DNA from: a virus
Direction: 5' to 3' (one strand)
DNA: 21,652 nucleotides
IMG/VR virus record: IMGVR_UViG_3300031951_001386
Coordinates: 1 to 21,652 of that record
Shown here: piece after piece, positions 13,599 through 20,448 of the stretch
Numbering within the stretch: the stretch's first letter is position 1
Layout of the letters: each line of letters begins with the position of its first letter
The notes under the pieces: generated by a model
Told to the model about the DNA's origin: nothing
Database searches by the model: none
Seen by the model: the letters and a program-made list of their open reading frames with translations, nothing else
Translations under genes and position numbers: made by a program

Positions 13599-16085
13599 TT
13601 AAACGAGGGCGGCGACGGGGAGCTTGGGTTCGATTTTTTGCACGAGCTCGAGGATTTTCTCCACGAGGCCGTCGAGGCCGTTCTTGCCGCCGGATTTCTT
13701 TTCAGAGTCGCCTCGTGCCGGTGGCTTCTGGCCGTCTTGGCCGGGCTTATCGATTTCGGCGCGGCGGGCCGCGAGTTCGTCTTTCAGAGATCCCTTGGCT
13801 TTCATTTCCTCGAGGCGGGAGGAGGGTTTGGCGGTTTTGGAAAAGTCGTTGTAGACGCCATCCTCGCGGGCGGCGCGGATGCGCTCGCTGAAGCCGCTGG
13901 AGCTTTCGCCCAAACCGCGATTGAGGCCGTAATCTTTGCCGATGTCCGCCATGTCGCGCCGGTCGCGGTTTTGGCCGACGCCGGTGAGCGCGGCCTGCGC
14001 TTCGTTTTCGGCGATCTTGCTGGCGGTCTTGCGCGCGCCTTCAAAGTCTCCCCGGGCGACCTGGTCCTGGGCGCGCTTGGCGAGGCGGCCGCCTTTGTCG
14101 ATGCCCTCTTTGCCCTCGGCGTCGGCGATGTCTTTGAGGAGTTTCTGGGAGGCGGTCAGTTCCTTGTTGATGCCTGCCTGCTCGCTGCGGGCGCGGGCGA
14201 TCTGGTCGGCGAAGGCCTCGGCCTCGGACTTGCCCATACCGGCGTCGATGGCTTGCTTCAGCGCGGCGTTGTAATCTTTTTGGTAGTTGAGGGCTTTGAC
14301 CTCTTCCTCGTTGCCGCTGATCTGGGCTTTGAGGATGGATAGGTCGAGTTCGAGGTTTTCGCGGAGACCGGCTTGGCGCTCGGCTTGTTTGGCGGCGGCT
14401 TCTTTTTCCTTTTCCGTGCGCTTTGTCTCGGTATCGAGCAGGAGTTTTTTTAGCTCCGAGGCGGTCTCGAGTTGTTCGTTTTGGCCGCCGATGCTTTGGG
14501 TTTGCTCCTCGACTTTTCCGGTGATGGAGTCGGTGAGGGAGAAATTGCCCTCGAGCAGCGGCTTCGTGCCTGCGATCTTGGAGTTGAGGTCGGACCAGCC
14601 AGAAGAAATGCCATCTACCGTCGGCTTGAAATCCGAGTTGATTGTAAACGCGCTGGCGATGCTGTTGCCTGTGTCTTCAGCTTTTGAGGCGAGACCGGAA
14701 AATTCCCCGCTTGCGGCGGCGGCTTCGAGGCTTGCTTTGGTAAGTTTGCCGGATGCGTATTGCGCCGAGCCGCCGAGTTCTCCTAGGTGATTTCTCCAGT
14801 TCTGAGTAAAGCTGGCAGCCTGATCGAACTTTGAAGCGGCAGCGGCGGCAGTTTCTCCGACTTTTTGCACTCCTTTAGCTGCGGCTTCTTGCCCTGCTCC
14901 AGCTTCGGTGCCTTTATCCCGCAGAAGCATCATCAAATCATCCATTGGCGAGATGAATTTGACCGCTTCGTTCATCCAATAATTGAAGCCATTTAGAGAC
15001 TCTGCGACGGCGTTTACTGATCTGCCAGCAACCGTGGTGTTGTCCGGCGTGGAGGAAAGAAAATCTAAAAACTCTTTTCCGTATTTGATCGCGCCTTGCA
15101 TAGCCGGGATCAGGTCGTTGTTGAGCGTGGAGACAACCTCTAGCGTGGGTTTTTGCAGTCCATCGCCAATCGAGGTTTTGAGTTCAGCGTAGGTAGCGGA
15201 AAGGATTTTGAGCTGATTGGAAACAGACCCAGAGGTGTTGGCAAAATCCCCTTGTGCAATTCCGCTTTGTCCGAGAATGGCATTGTAGGCGGCAAGGGCC
15301 TTTGCCTGGGAGTCGATAGCTCCTTTGCCGTCATAGAGGCCGAGCTTCATTGCCTCGGCTTTCAGTGTGGCATCATCCAGCAGGATGCCATATTTGCGGA
15401 TCGGCTCAGACTCTCCGCGAAGCGCCGCGCCGATGGCTTGGATCGCTTCCTCTGGCGAGGTGTTGTAGAAGCTGGCAAAATCCGTGGCGAGTTGGACGAG
15501 GTTCCTTGAGAAGCCTACAAGCTCGCCGCCTGCCAATCCTGCGGACTTTCCAAAGACTGCAAAAGTAGAAGCGGCATCCAGAGCTTGCTGGCGGGTCATG
15601 CCGAGTTCTTGCACGGCAGTCGCGGCAAAATCGGCGACGGCTCCGGCGGCAGAGCCGAAGACGACATTCACCTTGTTCATCGTCTCGGCGAGGTCGGAGG
15701 ATTTCTTGATAGAATCCCCGATAAACATAAACGCTTCTTGGAAGCCCATGATCGCGGCGTAGGCCCCCGAGATCGCGCCGGTCAATTTGCCGAAGCTGAT
15801 GCCGCCAGCATTCACGGAATCATTGGCGCGGTCGAGTTGGCGGAGTTCACTTTCGAGGCGGTTCACCTGGGCGGCAGACTCAGCAGAGTTGTCTCCCATG
15901 GCCTTGATCCGCTTCTCCATGGATTCCACCTGCCCAATCCGGCGCATGGTTTTCTCAAGCTCCTCCATGGATAGCTCGCCGCTTTTCACGGAGGAGCGAA
16001 GCCCTGCCATCTCGTCTTGAATTTTCGAGAGGGTCTTTTGCAGACCGACATCCTGCGCGCCGAATTCTACTGTGACATCTGCCAT
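13599..16085 (-). CDS. Tail tape measure protein (828 aa)
   Basis: The longest gene of the window. Residues 1-90 are a charged coiled coil (EMAGLRSSVKSGELSMEELE and on), followed by a hydrophobic stretch near 100-125 (AISGAYAAIMGFQEAFMFIG). Residues about 130-360 hold the typical phage tape measure core: DLAETMNKVNVVFGSAA, TRQQALDAASTFAVFGKSAG, SPEEAIQAIGAALRGESEPI. Positions about 540-800 are highly charged and helical. It should set tail length and be ejected with the DNA; by the usual 1.5 angstrom per residue rule the tail would be near 120 nm. It follows the chaperone G/G-T and a 266-aa unknown. No peptidase or muramidase domain is visible. Confidence 0.95.
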   Translation of the reverse strand: MADVTVEFGAQDVGLQKTLSKIQDEMAGLRSSVKSGELSMEELEKTMRRIGQVESMEKRIKAMGDNSAESAAQVNRLESELRQLDRANDSVNAGGISFGKLTGAISGAYAAIMGFQEAFMFIGDSIKKSSDLAETMNKVNVVFGSAAGAVADFAATAVQELGMTRQQALDAASTFAVFGKSAGLAGGELVGFSRNLVQLATDFASFYNTSPEEAIQAIGAALRGESEPIRKYGILLDDATLKAEAMKLGLYDGKGAIDSQAKALAAYNAILGQSGIAQGDFANTSGSVSNQLKILSATYAELKTSIGDGLQKPTLEVVSTLNNDLIPAMQGAIKYGKEFLDFLSSTPDNTTVAGRSVNAVAESLNGFNYWMNEAVKFISPMDDLMMLLRDKGTEAGAGQEAAAKGVQKVGETAAAAASKFDQAASFTQNWRNHLGELGGSAQYASGKLTKASLEAAAASGEFSGLASKAEDTGNSIASAFTINSDFKPTVDGISSGWSDLNSKIAGTKPLLEGNFSLTDSITGKVEEQTQSIGGQNEQLETASELKKLLLDTETKRTEKEKEAAAKQAERQAGLRENLELDLSILKAQISGNEEEVKALNYQKDYNAALKQAIDAGMGKSEAEAFADQIARARSEQAGINKELTASQKLLKDIADAEGKEGIDKGGRLAKRAQDQVARGDFEGARKTASKIAENEAQAALTGVGQNRDRRDMADIGKDYGLNRGLGESSSGFSERIRAAREDGVYNDFSKTAKPSSRLEEMKAKGSLKDELAARRAEIDKPGQDGQKPPARGDSEKKSGGKNGLDGLVEKILELVQKIEPKLPVAALV

Positions 16086-16089
16086 GGCT

Positions 16090-16890
16090 TTACGCGGCCT
16101 CCTGGAGTTTGGGTTGGCGTTTCTTCAAGATCATCGCCATTTGCTTTTTCATTTTTTCAGCGACCACGGATTGCGCCATGAGCTCCTCGCTGGGGCGAAT
16201 GACCTTGTCGGCCCACGGAATGGAGTTGGTGAGTGAGACCGTGGGGCGGAAGAGGTTGCCGGTATTGTCCGAGACGCGGCCGAATCCTTGCTTGTGGCGG
16301 GTGACCCATTTGGGAATCCCTCGAGTGAGCGAGCCTGCGACAACTTTGCGAAGCTGGTTGGCACATTCAGCCCAGCCGCTCTTGGCGAGACCGGCGAGCT
16401 TTTGGCGCTCGATGATATATTTGTTGAGAGTGCTGGAATCGCTGGCGAGGTAAAATTTGCTTGGGCGTTTGTAAACGCGGCCGGTGTTTTTATTTCGGTT
16501 CTCTTTATGGATGCCTCCCATGGCATCACTGCCAACCACGGTGAAAGCCTCGGACCCCATGCCGATCTTGGCGAGTGTTTCGGCAAGGACGGTCCAGCGG
16601 TTCGCGAAGTAGTTTTTTCTCAGCGACGCCTTGAGCTTCTCGCTGGTTGTCTTTTGAAGGAATTTCAAAAAATAAACCGGCGGCTTGATGATGTTGGAGA
16701 TGTCCTTTCGGATGCGCTCGTTTTGCTGCTTTTCGCTGTCGGTTCCGAATGCCTGCGTGCGGCGGGCCAACTCCACGCAAAGAAGCCGAGCATTTGCATG
16801 AACGGCTGCCGGGATCGTGACCTCACGAATCTGCGCGTAGTCCTTCATGATCTGCTCGAATTTCAGATTGGTGAGTTTGAATTTTGGCAT
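16090..16890 (-). CDS. Hypothetical tail-region protein (266 aa)
   Basis: A basic, mostly helical N-terminal half (LKFEQIMKDYAQIREVTIPA; KPPVYFLKFLQKTTSEKLKA) and a more mixed C-terminal half ending in a Lys-rich helix (AEKMKKQMAMILKKRQPKLQ). It contains aromatic and Gly-rich loops (GMGSEAFTVVGSDAMGGIHK) but no membrane segment or recognised catalytic motif. It sits between the frameshifted chaperone and the tape measure, a slot usually empty in lambda-like phages. It may be a tail or tape-measure assembly partner. Gaps to neighbours are only a few bases. Confidence 0.7.
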   Translation of the reverse strand: MPKFKLTNLKFEQIMKDYAQIREVTIPAAVHANARLLCVELARRTQAFGTDSEKQQNERIRKDISNIIKPPVYFLKFLQKTTSEKLKASLRKNYFANRWTVLAETLAKIGMGSEAFTVVGSDAMGGIHKENRNKNTGRVYKRPSKFYLASDSSTLNKYIIERQKLAGLAKSGWAECANQLRKVVAGSLTRGIPKWVTRHKQGFGRVSDNTGNLFRPTVSLTNSIPWADKVIRPSEELMAQSVVAEKMKKQMAMILKKRQPKLQEAA

Positions 16891-16896
16891 CGCGGA

Positions 16897-17522
16897 TCAG
16901 AGTTTTTGGAACACGCTTTCTATCGCTTGTAGGGAGTCAAAAACCGCCGCTGGATCGTCGCGCAGATAAACGCGAGGTATGCCGCGGCTGAATGAATCGG
17001 CGTCCAGGATTTGCAGCCCGGCAGCATACGGGACTTCCCACATGATTTGGTGGAAGCCCCAACCGGTGACACTGGCGAGTCTGTAAACATACGAGGCGAG
17101 CCAGTTGGGGCTTGCTACTTTCCCCCCGTGGATCCGGTAGGCGCGGAGGCGTGCTGGGCGCGGGTTTCGCTGGCGTTGACTTTGTCCCACGCAGCGGAGA
17201 CCAGGCGGGAGAGTTCGTTTTGCTCCTCGAGGTCGGCGATGTTTTCGATCTGCCATTTGCGAACCGCCTTGTTGAAGGCGACGGGATCGGAATCCACGGC
17301 GAGGACATCATCGAGCGGGGCGGTGTGGACGAAGGCGAATGCGGCTACGAACCAGAACTCATCGCGTTTCTCAAGCATGTTCGAGCGGATGATGGAGATC
17401 GTGCCTGGCACGCAGGGGCGGAGTTTGAACTTTCCGGATGTGCGCGTGCCTTCGCGCATTCCTGCTTCGCGCAGGGCTTCGTCGTCGGTTTCGAGGTCTT
17501 GGTTTTCTTTCGTTTTTTTCAT
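16897..17522 (-). CDS. Tail assembly chaperone G-T fusion by -1 frameshift (208 aa)
   Basis: Predicted frameshift product. The ribosome reads the G frame to the heptamer G_GGA_AAG (17118-17124), slips back one base and continues with GTA GCA AGC, adding 73 residues: VASPNWLASYVYRLASVTGW and so on to IESVFQKL, stop at 16897-16899. The added part, with GWGFHQIMWEVPYAAGLQ, matches the T-domain style of tail assembly chaperones, where a W-x-x-P helix pair binds tube or tape measure. It has no start codon of its own with supporting signals; the frame upstream of the slip site is a nonsense Arg-rich shadow. Translation as a fusion is thus the only sensible way to express it. Confidence 0.85.
17054..17127 (-). 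promoter_or_regulatory. Programmed -1 ribosomal frameshift signal
   Basis: On the minus strand six G's and AAAG are followed at once by the zero-frame stop TAG (17115-17117). The heptamer GGGAAAG (17118-17124) is in the X_XXY_YYZ phase and is the same as the lambda G-T slip site. Four bases after it begins a stem: AAGCCCCAACTGG (17101-17113) pairs with CCGGTTGGGGCTT (17054-17066), 12 Watson-Crick pairs plus one G-T, with a 34-base loop. Slip site, stop and stem together form a complete signal. Confidence 0.9.
17115..17522 (-). CDS. Tail assembly chaperone G (135 aa)
   Basis: The zero-frame product of the chaperone gene. It begins with a charged Lys/Glu-rich stretch (KKTKENQDLETDDEALREAG), has a core around residues 30-75 (GKFKLRPCVPGTISIIRSN; FWFVAAFAFVHTAPLD) and a helical, acidic end (NIADLEEQNELSRLVSAAWD) followed by an Ala/Ser/Thr tail where the frameshift occurs. 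In lambda-like tails G and G-T coat the tape measure and recruit tube protein, and neither remains in the virion. Most ribosomes should stop at TAG (17115-17117). The leader is A/C-rich (AACCCAACCCAACGACAC) with no Shine-Dalgarno sequence. Confidence 0.8.
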   Translation of the reverse strand: MKKTKENQDLETDDEALREAGMREGTRTSGKFKLRPCVPGTISIIRSNMLEKRDEFWFVAAFAFVHTAPLDDVLAVDSDPVAFNKAVRKWQIENIADLEEQNELSRLVSAAWDKVNASETRAQHASAPTGSTGGK

Positions 17523-17538
17523 GTGTCGTTGGGTTGGG

Positions 17539-17928
17539 TTAAATGAATTTGGCGAAGCGCGCCTTGTCTTCGGGCGTGGCGTTTTCGGAGATGGAAATGA
17601 TTTTGCCGTTTCTCTCGAAGACGATCTGGCGGGGGGTTTGCTTAACGACGCTGACGAGTTCGTCGCGGTTTTTGAGCACGGCCATCATGTAGGCCACAGG
17701 AGAGTCGGGCTGGGCGGCGACGAATTCCTCGCCTTTGGCGAAGGAGCGCATGACATCGTCGGCGCGCTGGCCGGTGGGCGAGTCTGCGAGGAAGTGGAAG
17801 ACGGTGCTCTCGTCGCCGGATTCGCGCTTGATGCGGGTCGCGGGGCGGGCGGGATTCTCGAACTCAAAGCCAAGAGTCGCCAAGATGGCGGCGAGCTTGA
17901 GGTCGCGGGTGCTGAAGACGGCTTTCAT
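17539..17928 (-). CDS. Hypothetical protein, DUF5659-like pattern (129 aa)
   Basis: It begins MKAVFSTRDLKLAAILATLG, a pattern (T-x-D-x-x-L-A-A-x-L-x-x-x-G) that I associate with DUF5659-type small proteins, followed by a strand with aromatic residues (STVFHFLADS), a helix (DDVMRSFAKGEEFVAAQP) and a second helix (AYMMAVLKNRDELVSVVKQ). No catalytic residues are apparent. It lies between the tube candidate and the chaperone gene, so it may be a tail assembly factor, but the function is unknown. A strong hairpin lies in the gap upstream of its start. Confidence 0.7.
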   Translation of the reverse strand: MKAVFSTRDLKLAAILATLGFEFENPARPATRIKRESGDESTVFHFLADSPTGQRADDVMRSFAKGEEFVAAQPDSPVAYMMAVLKNRDELVSVVKQTPRQIVFERNGKIISISENATPEDKARFAKFI

Positions 17929-17953
17929 TTGTCGTGGGATTTCTCGTGGGGTG

Positions 17954-17991
17954 GCCTGCCGGGGAGCCGCGTGGCGACTGCCCCGGCGGGC
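17954..17991. other. Strong intergenic hairpin without T tract
   Basis: GCCTGCCGGGG (17954-17964) faces CCCCGGCGGGC (17981-17991) with one mismatch or wobble, and AGCCGC (17965-17970) faces GCGACT (17974-17979) inside it. It lies between the tube candidate stop and the next start. No run of T follows on the minus strand, so it is more likely an mRNA stability or processing element than an intrinsic terminator. Confidence 0.7.
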
Positions 17992-18003
17992 GGCGTTGGG
18001 GAA

Positions 18004-18366
18004 TTAGGACATCGAAGCCTCGTAGCTGCGGGCTGTGAGGCTGACAGTCTCGAACTGCTCCGAAGCAAAATTGCTGGTCAAACCAGTCACGATTGTGGTC
18101 GCGCCGAGCGTGACACTGGCCGGCATCGTGATGGAGAGCGTGCTGCCGACCGAAGCGGTAAATGAGCCAGTGCGCATTCCTTCGATGGAGATTTCCTTGA
18201 TCGGCTCGGCGACGGCGACGGCGACAACTCCGCCTTGGTCGTCCTTCACCTCGGTGAGGGCGGCGGTTTCGTTGACGCTGAAGCTAGTGCAGATGACGCC
18301 CGAAACATCTGGTGTGCCATAGGTGGCAGTTCCGAGGTCTGAGTGGCGGTAGAGTGTGGCGGCCAT
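18004..18366 (-). CDS. Putative major tail (tube) protein (120 aa)
   Basis: A beta-rich protein: SGVICTSFSVNETAALTEV, GVVAVAVAEPIKEISIEG, STLSITMPASVTLGATTIV, then NFASEQFETVSLTARSYEAS. This run of strands with a final VSLTARSY-type strand fits a tail tube subunit, and the slot (after the terminator candidate, before chaperone and tape measure) is where the tube gene belongs. It is short for the family, which is usually above 140 residues. The gap upstream carries a TTTGACA box and an A/C-rich leader (CAACCCAACCACCACCACC) without a Shine-Dalgarno sequence; downstream lies a strong hairpin, as expected for a highly expressed gene. Confidence 0.6.
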   Translation of the reverse strand: MAATLYRHSDLGTATYGTPDVSGVICTSFSVNETAALTEVKDDQGGVVAVAVAEPIKEISIEGMRTGSFTASVGSTLSITMPASVTLGATTIVTGLTSNFASEQFETVSLTARSYEASMS

Positions 18367-18417
18367 GTTATTGAGTGGTGGTGGTGGTTGGGTTGCGGGT
18401 TACGGAGAGGTGGCGGG

Positions 18418-18428
18418 TGTCAAATCGC
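18418..18428 (-). repeat. Junction box copy (minus GCGATTTGACA)
   Basis: Copy of GCGATTTGACA in which TGA is the stop codon of the 135-aa gene. With flanks it shares GGGTGTCAAATCGCGG (16 bases) with the copy at 20449 and GGCGGGTGTCAAATCG with the copy at 9018. It lies about 50 bases before the ATG of the tube candidate. Confidence 0.65.
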
Positions 18429-18827
18429 GGACTCGACGAGGCCGAGGGTCAGCGCGGCGGTGGTGATCCAGCGGCCGTCTTGCTGGCTCTCGGACCATGT
18501 GCGGAGGTCGGCGCCGGCGAGGGTGAGCGGCGCGGCGAAGGAGGCGGCGAGTTGGTCGGCGGCGAGGAGGGAGGTTTTGAGCGACGAGGCGAGGGCGGCG
18601 TGGGTCTCGAGCGCGGCCTCGACGACGCTCGGGGTGGCGAGGACGATCGAGGCGGTGACTTTGTAGAGGCCGCGCACGATGGCTTCGGTGGACTCGACTC
18701 CGACGATGAGGACGGGCTGGTCGTTTGGGATCGGGTCGCTGCTCTGGCCGGTGTGGACGGGGATGCCGTCAAAGGCGGGCGTGGCGCGGAGCCAGGCGGC
18801 GAGGGAGGTCTCGACTTCGAGGTTCAT
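18420..18827 (-). CDS. Tail terminator/completion protein candidate (135 aa)
   Basis: The start ATG (18825-18827) overlaps the previous stop as ATGA and has GGAGG six bases upstream, so it is well supported over a longer frame that begins upstream. The protein begins NLEVETSLAAWLRATPAFDG, has a strand-like segment QPVLIVGVESTEAIVRGLYK and a helical middle (AALETHAALASSLKTSLLAA). This layout of N-terminal helix, conserved PVL strand and beta-hairpins matches small tail terminator or tail completion proteins (lambda gpU, gp17 type), and the position between joining protein and tube supports it. The exact family is not certain. Confidence 0.65.
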   Translation of the reverse strand: MNLEVETSLAAWLRATPAFDGIPVHTGQSSDPIPNDQPVLIVGVESTEAIVRGLYKVTASIVLATPSVVEAALETHAALASSLKTSLLAADQLAASFAAPLTLAGADLRTWSESQQDGRWITTAALTLGLVESAI

Positions 18828-19150
18828 TGGCCACCTCCGGCGGGGCTGACGGTGGCGGTGTATTCGGCGGGGTTGTTGAGCGATTCGCCGACGGATTGGA
18901 CGAGGTAGCTGCGGCCGTGGAAGTGGATCGATTCGCCTCGGCGGGGGGCGCTCTCGAGGTCGCTGGCTTGAAAGCGGACGGTGAACTCGCCGCCTTGGCG
19001 GAGGCCGCCGCTTTCGAGATCGAAGGAGACGGCGACGGGGGAGATGCAGGCGCGGAGATCCTGCGCGCGGAATTTTACTGGAATGCCGAGGAGCGAATTG
19101 CGCGCGGAGGCGGCGAGGGTTTCGAGGCGGCTCTTTTGATCTGGCGACAC
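18824..19150 (-). CDS. Head-tail joining protein candidate (108 aa)
   Basis: The frame has no ATG; GTG at 19148-19150 is the first possible start after an in-frame TGA in the upstream TTTTTGACA box. The protein has a helical N-terminus (DQKSRLETLAASARNSLLG) and a beta-rich body with PRRGESIHFHGRSYLVQSVG, which matches the P-x-x-G-D-x-x-x-x-x-G-x-x-Y-x-V pattern of lambda gpFII-like head-tail joining proteins. Length also fits. It is coupled to the terminator candidate by an ATGA overlap. Its GTG lies inside a 7-bp hairpin arm, which may limit initiation. Confidence 0.6.
   Translation of the reverse strand: MSPDQKSRLETLAASARNSLLGIPVKFRAQDLRACISPVAVSFDLESGGLRQGGEFTVRFQASDLESAPRRGESIHFHGRSYLVQSVGESLNNPAEYTATVSPAGGGQ
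18834..18838 (-). promoter_or_regulatory. Shine-Dalgarno GGAGG before 18827 start
   Basis: GGAGG stands six bases before the ATG at 18825-18827, inside the end of the preceding gene. It is one of the few clear Shine-Dalgarno sequences of the window and decides the start of the 135-aa gene. Confidence 0.75.
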
Positions 19151-19167
19151 GCTTCTCGCTGCGTGTC
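19146..19167 (-). promoter_or_regulatory. Hairpin enclosing a GTG start codon
   Basis: GACACGC (19146-19152) and GCGTGTC (19161-19167) form a perfect 7-bp stem with an 8-base loop. On the minus-strand RNA the start GTG (19148-19150) of the joining-protein gene is within the second arm, so the start is paired when the hairpin forms. It directly follows the terminator hairpin. Confidence 0.7.
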
Positions 19168-19176
19168 AAAAAGCAG

Positions 19177-19208
19177 AACGCCCCGCCGGAGTGAGACGGC
19201 GGGGCGTT
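19177..19208 (-). terminator. Intrinsic terminator-like hairpin after head genes
   Basis: AACGCCCCGCC (19177-19187) and GGCGGGGCGTT (19198-19208) form a perfect 11-bp stem with a 10-base loop. On the minus strand it is followed by CTGC and then TTTTT (19168-19172), a short T tract a few bases from the stem. It lies 36 bases after the stop of the 80-aa gene. It may end or attenuate transcription between capsid and tail genes; the T tract is short and offset, so termination is probably partial. Confidence 0.75.
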
Positions 19209-19243
19209 TGCGGGCTGGCGCGGGGAATCGCGCGGGTAGCGGG

Positions 19244-19486
19244 TTATTTCTTCTTTGGCTTTGGTGAATCTTCTTCCGACTCGGCGATGACGGCGGGGGC
19301 GCTGGCTTTGCGGGCGTGGCGCTTGAGCGTGTCACCGAGGCTGACGACGAGGGTTTCGTCGGCAGTGAACTCGGCGGCGACTTGCTTGGCTTTGAAGTCG
19401 GCGAGTTGGTCGGCGAGCGGGACGCTCGGCAGGTGTGTGACCTGCCAAGCGTTGCCGATGCGGTTGAGTGTGAGGCCGAGGCGCAT
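19244..19486 (-). CDS. Small K-rich-tailed protein after capsid (80 aa)
   Basis: The ATG at 19484-19486 begins five bases after the capsid stop. A longer frame through the capsid gene is a shadow. The protein starts MRLGLTLNRIGNAWQVTHLP, has a helical or beta core (ADQLADFKAKQVAAEF; ETLVVSLGDTLKRHARKAS) and ends with EEDSPKPKKK. Its place after the capsid gene is where head-completion or decoration proteins lie, but I recognise no family. It is the last gene before the terminator-like hairpin, so it should be co-expressed with the capsid. Confidence 0.7.
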   Translation of the reverse strand: MRLGLTLNRIGNAWQVTHLPSVPLADQLADFKAKQVAAEFTADETLVVSLGDTLKRHARKASAPAVIAESEEDSPKPKKK

Positions 19487-19491
19487 CAGGC

Positions 19492-20397
19492 TTAGGCGCT
19501 GACGATACGCTTGAGGGCGGCGGCGTGGCCGAGGGCGAAGCCGTAGTTGACTTCGATGACGCTCTTCTCGGTGTCGGTGTCGGGGTCGCCCCAGCTGCGA
19601 TACTCGATGGAGAGACCAGTCTCGGGATCGACTGCCACTTCGTAAGCAGTGAGGTTGTTGCGGACGCCGGGGGATGGCTGCACGGGCGAGAAGGCAACCA
19701 AGATCGCCTCGGGGAGTGCGACCATACCGACGAGGTTCTGCGAGTTGCCGGGGATAAGGTTGGTGCCGACGACATCGAAGCCAGCAATCTGTGGGAGACG
19801 GCCGTTTTGGATGGCCGATGCGCTGCCGACTGCGGCGGCGTTCTTGATGCCGGAATCCTTGAGGAGCGCGCCTTCGTAGGCGTTGTCGAGGATCATCACG
19901 CGGCTGGATTTTGGCCACTTGGCTTGGTCGAGCGCGGTCTTGATGGTGATCATGTCGTCCGAATCAAACGCGGAAGCCGCGCCGGTGTGGATCGCTGCGC
20001 CGTAGTTGGCGAGGGTGACGACCGAAAGAACATCACGGAGGATGTCTTCGGCGAGCTTGCGGCCTTTCAAGAAGCCGAGTTGCTCAGGATTGAAATAAGG
20101 CTGGCGGGCGAGTTCCGAGCTAGTGAAGCTCAGCGCTTGATACTTGCGCTTGTTGACCGTGATCTCGCGGCTGTTGATGGCGTTTGTGTCGCCGAAAGAA
20201 TAGGTGCCGTTGAAGTCGCTCGTCGCGTCAGTGGCGAGAGGGTAGAACGGAACACTGATCTTGTCGGTGCCTTGGAGCGGGACCGAGTTATAAACGGTCG
20301 AGAAGGAGTTGAGCGGGAGAAGTGCCTCACGCAGTGCGACGAGCGCGCTGTCGAGGACGACATTCAGTTTGAGTTCGGAGCTGATGGTTGTGGCCAT
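19492..20397 (-). CDS. Major capsid protein (301 aa)
   Basis: An HK97-fold type coat protein by layout and context. The N-terminus (SELKLNVVLDSALVALREAL) is helical, followed by a beta-rich arm (TDKISVPFYPLA; GDTNAINSREITVNKRKYQA), a helix (QLGFLKGRKLAEDILRDVLS), the segment SSRVMILDNAYEGALLKDS typical of phage major capsids, and a C-terminal beta/alpha domain (AYEVAVDPETGLSIEYRSWG; EKSVIEVNYGFALGHAAALK). It follows the prohead protease gene at a 53-base gap. That gap starts at a TTTGACA box and continues as an A/C-rich leader without a Shine-Dalgarno sequence. Strong expression would be expected. Confidence 0.88.
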   Translation of the reverse strand: MATTISSELKLNVVLDSALVALREALLPLNSFSTVYNSVPLQGTDKISVPFYPLATDATSDFNGTYSFGDTNAINSREITVNKRKYQALSFTSSELARQPYFNPEQLGFLKGRKLAEDILRDVLSVVTLANYGAAIHTGAASAFDSDDMITIKTALDQAKWPKSSRVMILDNAYEGALLKDSGIKNAAAVGSASAIQNGRLPQIAGFDVVGTNLIPGNSQNLVGMVALPEAILVAFSPVQPSPGVRNNLTAYEVAVDPETGLSIEYRSWGDPDTDTEKSVIEVNYGFALGHAAALKRIVSA

Positions 20398-20448
20398 TTG
20401 AGTGGGTGGTTTGGTGGGTTAGGTTTTGGGTTTCGTGGATTGCGTGGG

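Noticed and set aside
13449-14342. Plus-strand open frame of 297 codons opposite the tape measure gene
   Set aside because: The low-complexity Phe/Gly/Ala-rich translation is the antisense of a Lys/Glu-rich coiled-coil coding region.
16897-17256. Independent gene starting at 17256 for the T part
   Set aside because: The first half of that frame is an Arg/Pro-rich shadow of the G gene. The slip site and stem explain expression of the second half better.
17011-18165. Long plus-strand open frame (384 codons) across the tail tube and chaperone region
   Set aside because: It lies opposite three well-supported minus-strand genes with coupled starts and has a Gly/Val/Arg-rich shadow composition with no domain. 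The high GC content makes long antisense frames common here.
18361-18428. Sigma-70 promoter at the TTGACA boxes
   Set aside because: No TATAAT-like element stands 16-18 bases after TTGACA at 20449, 18418 or 9018, so a standard promoter is not supported. The boxes are reported as a motif of unknown function.
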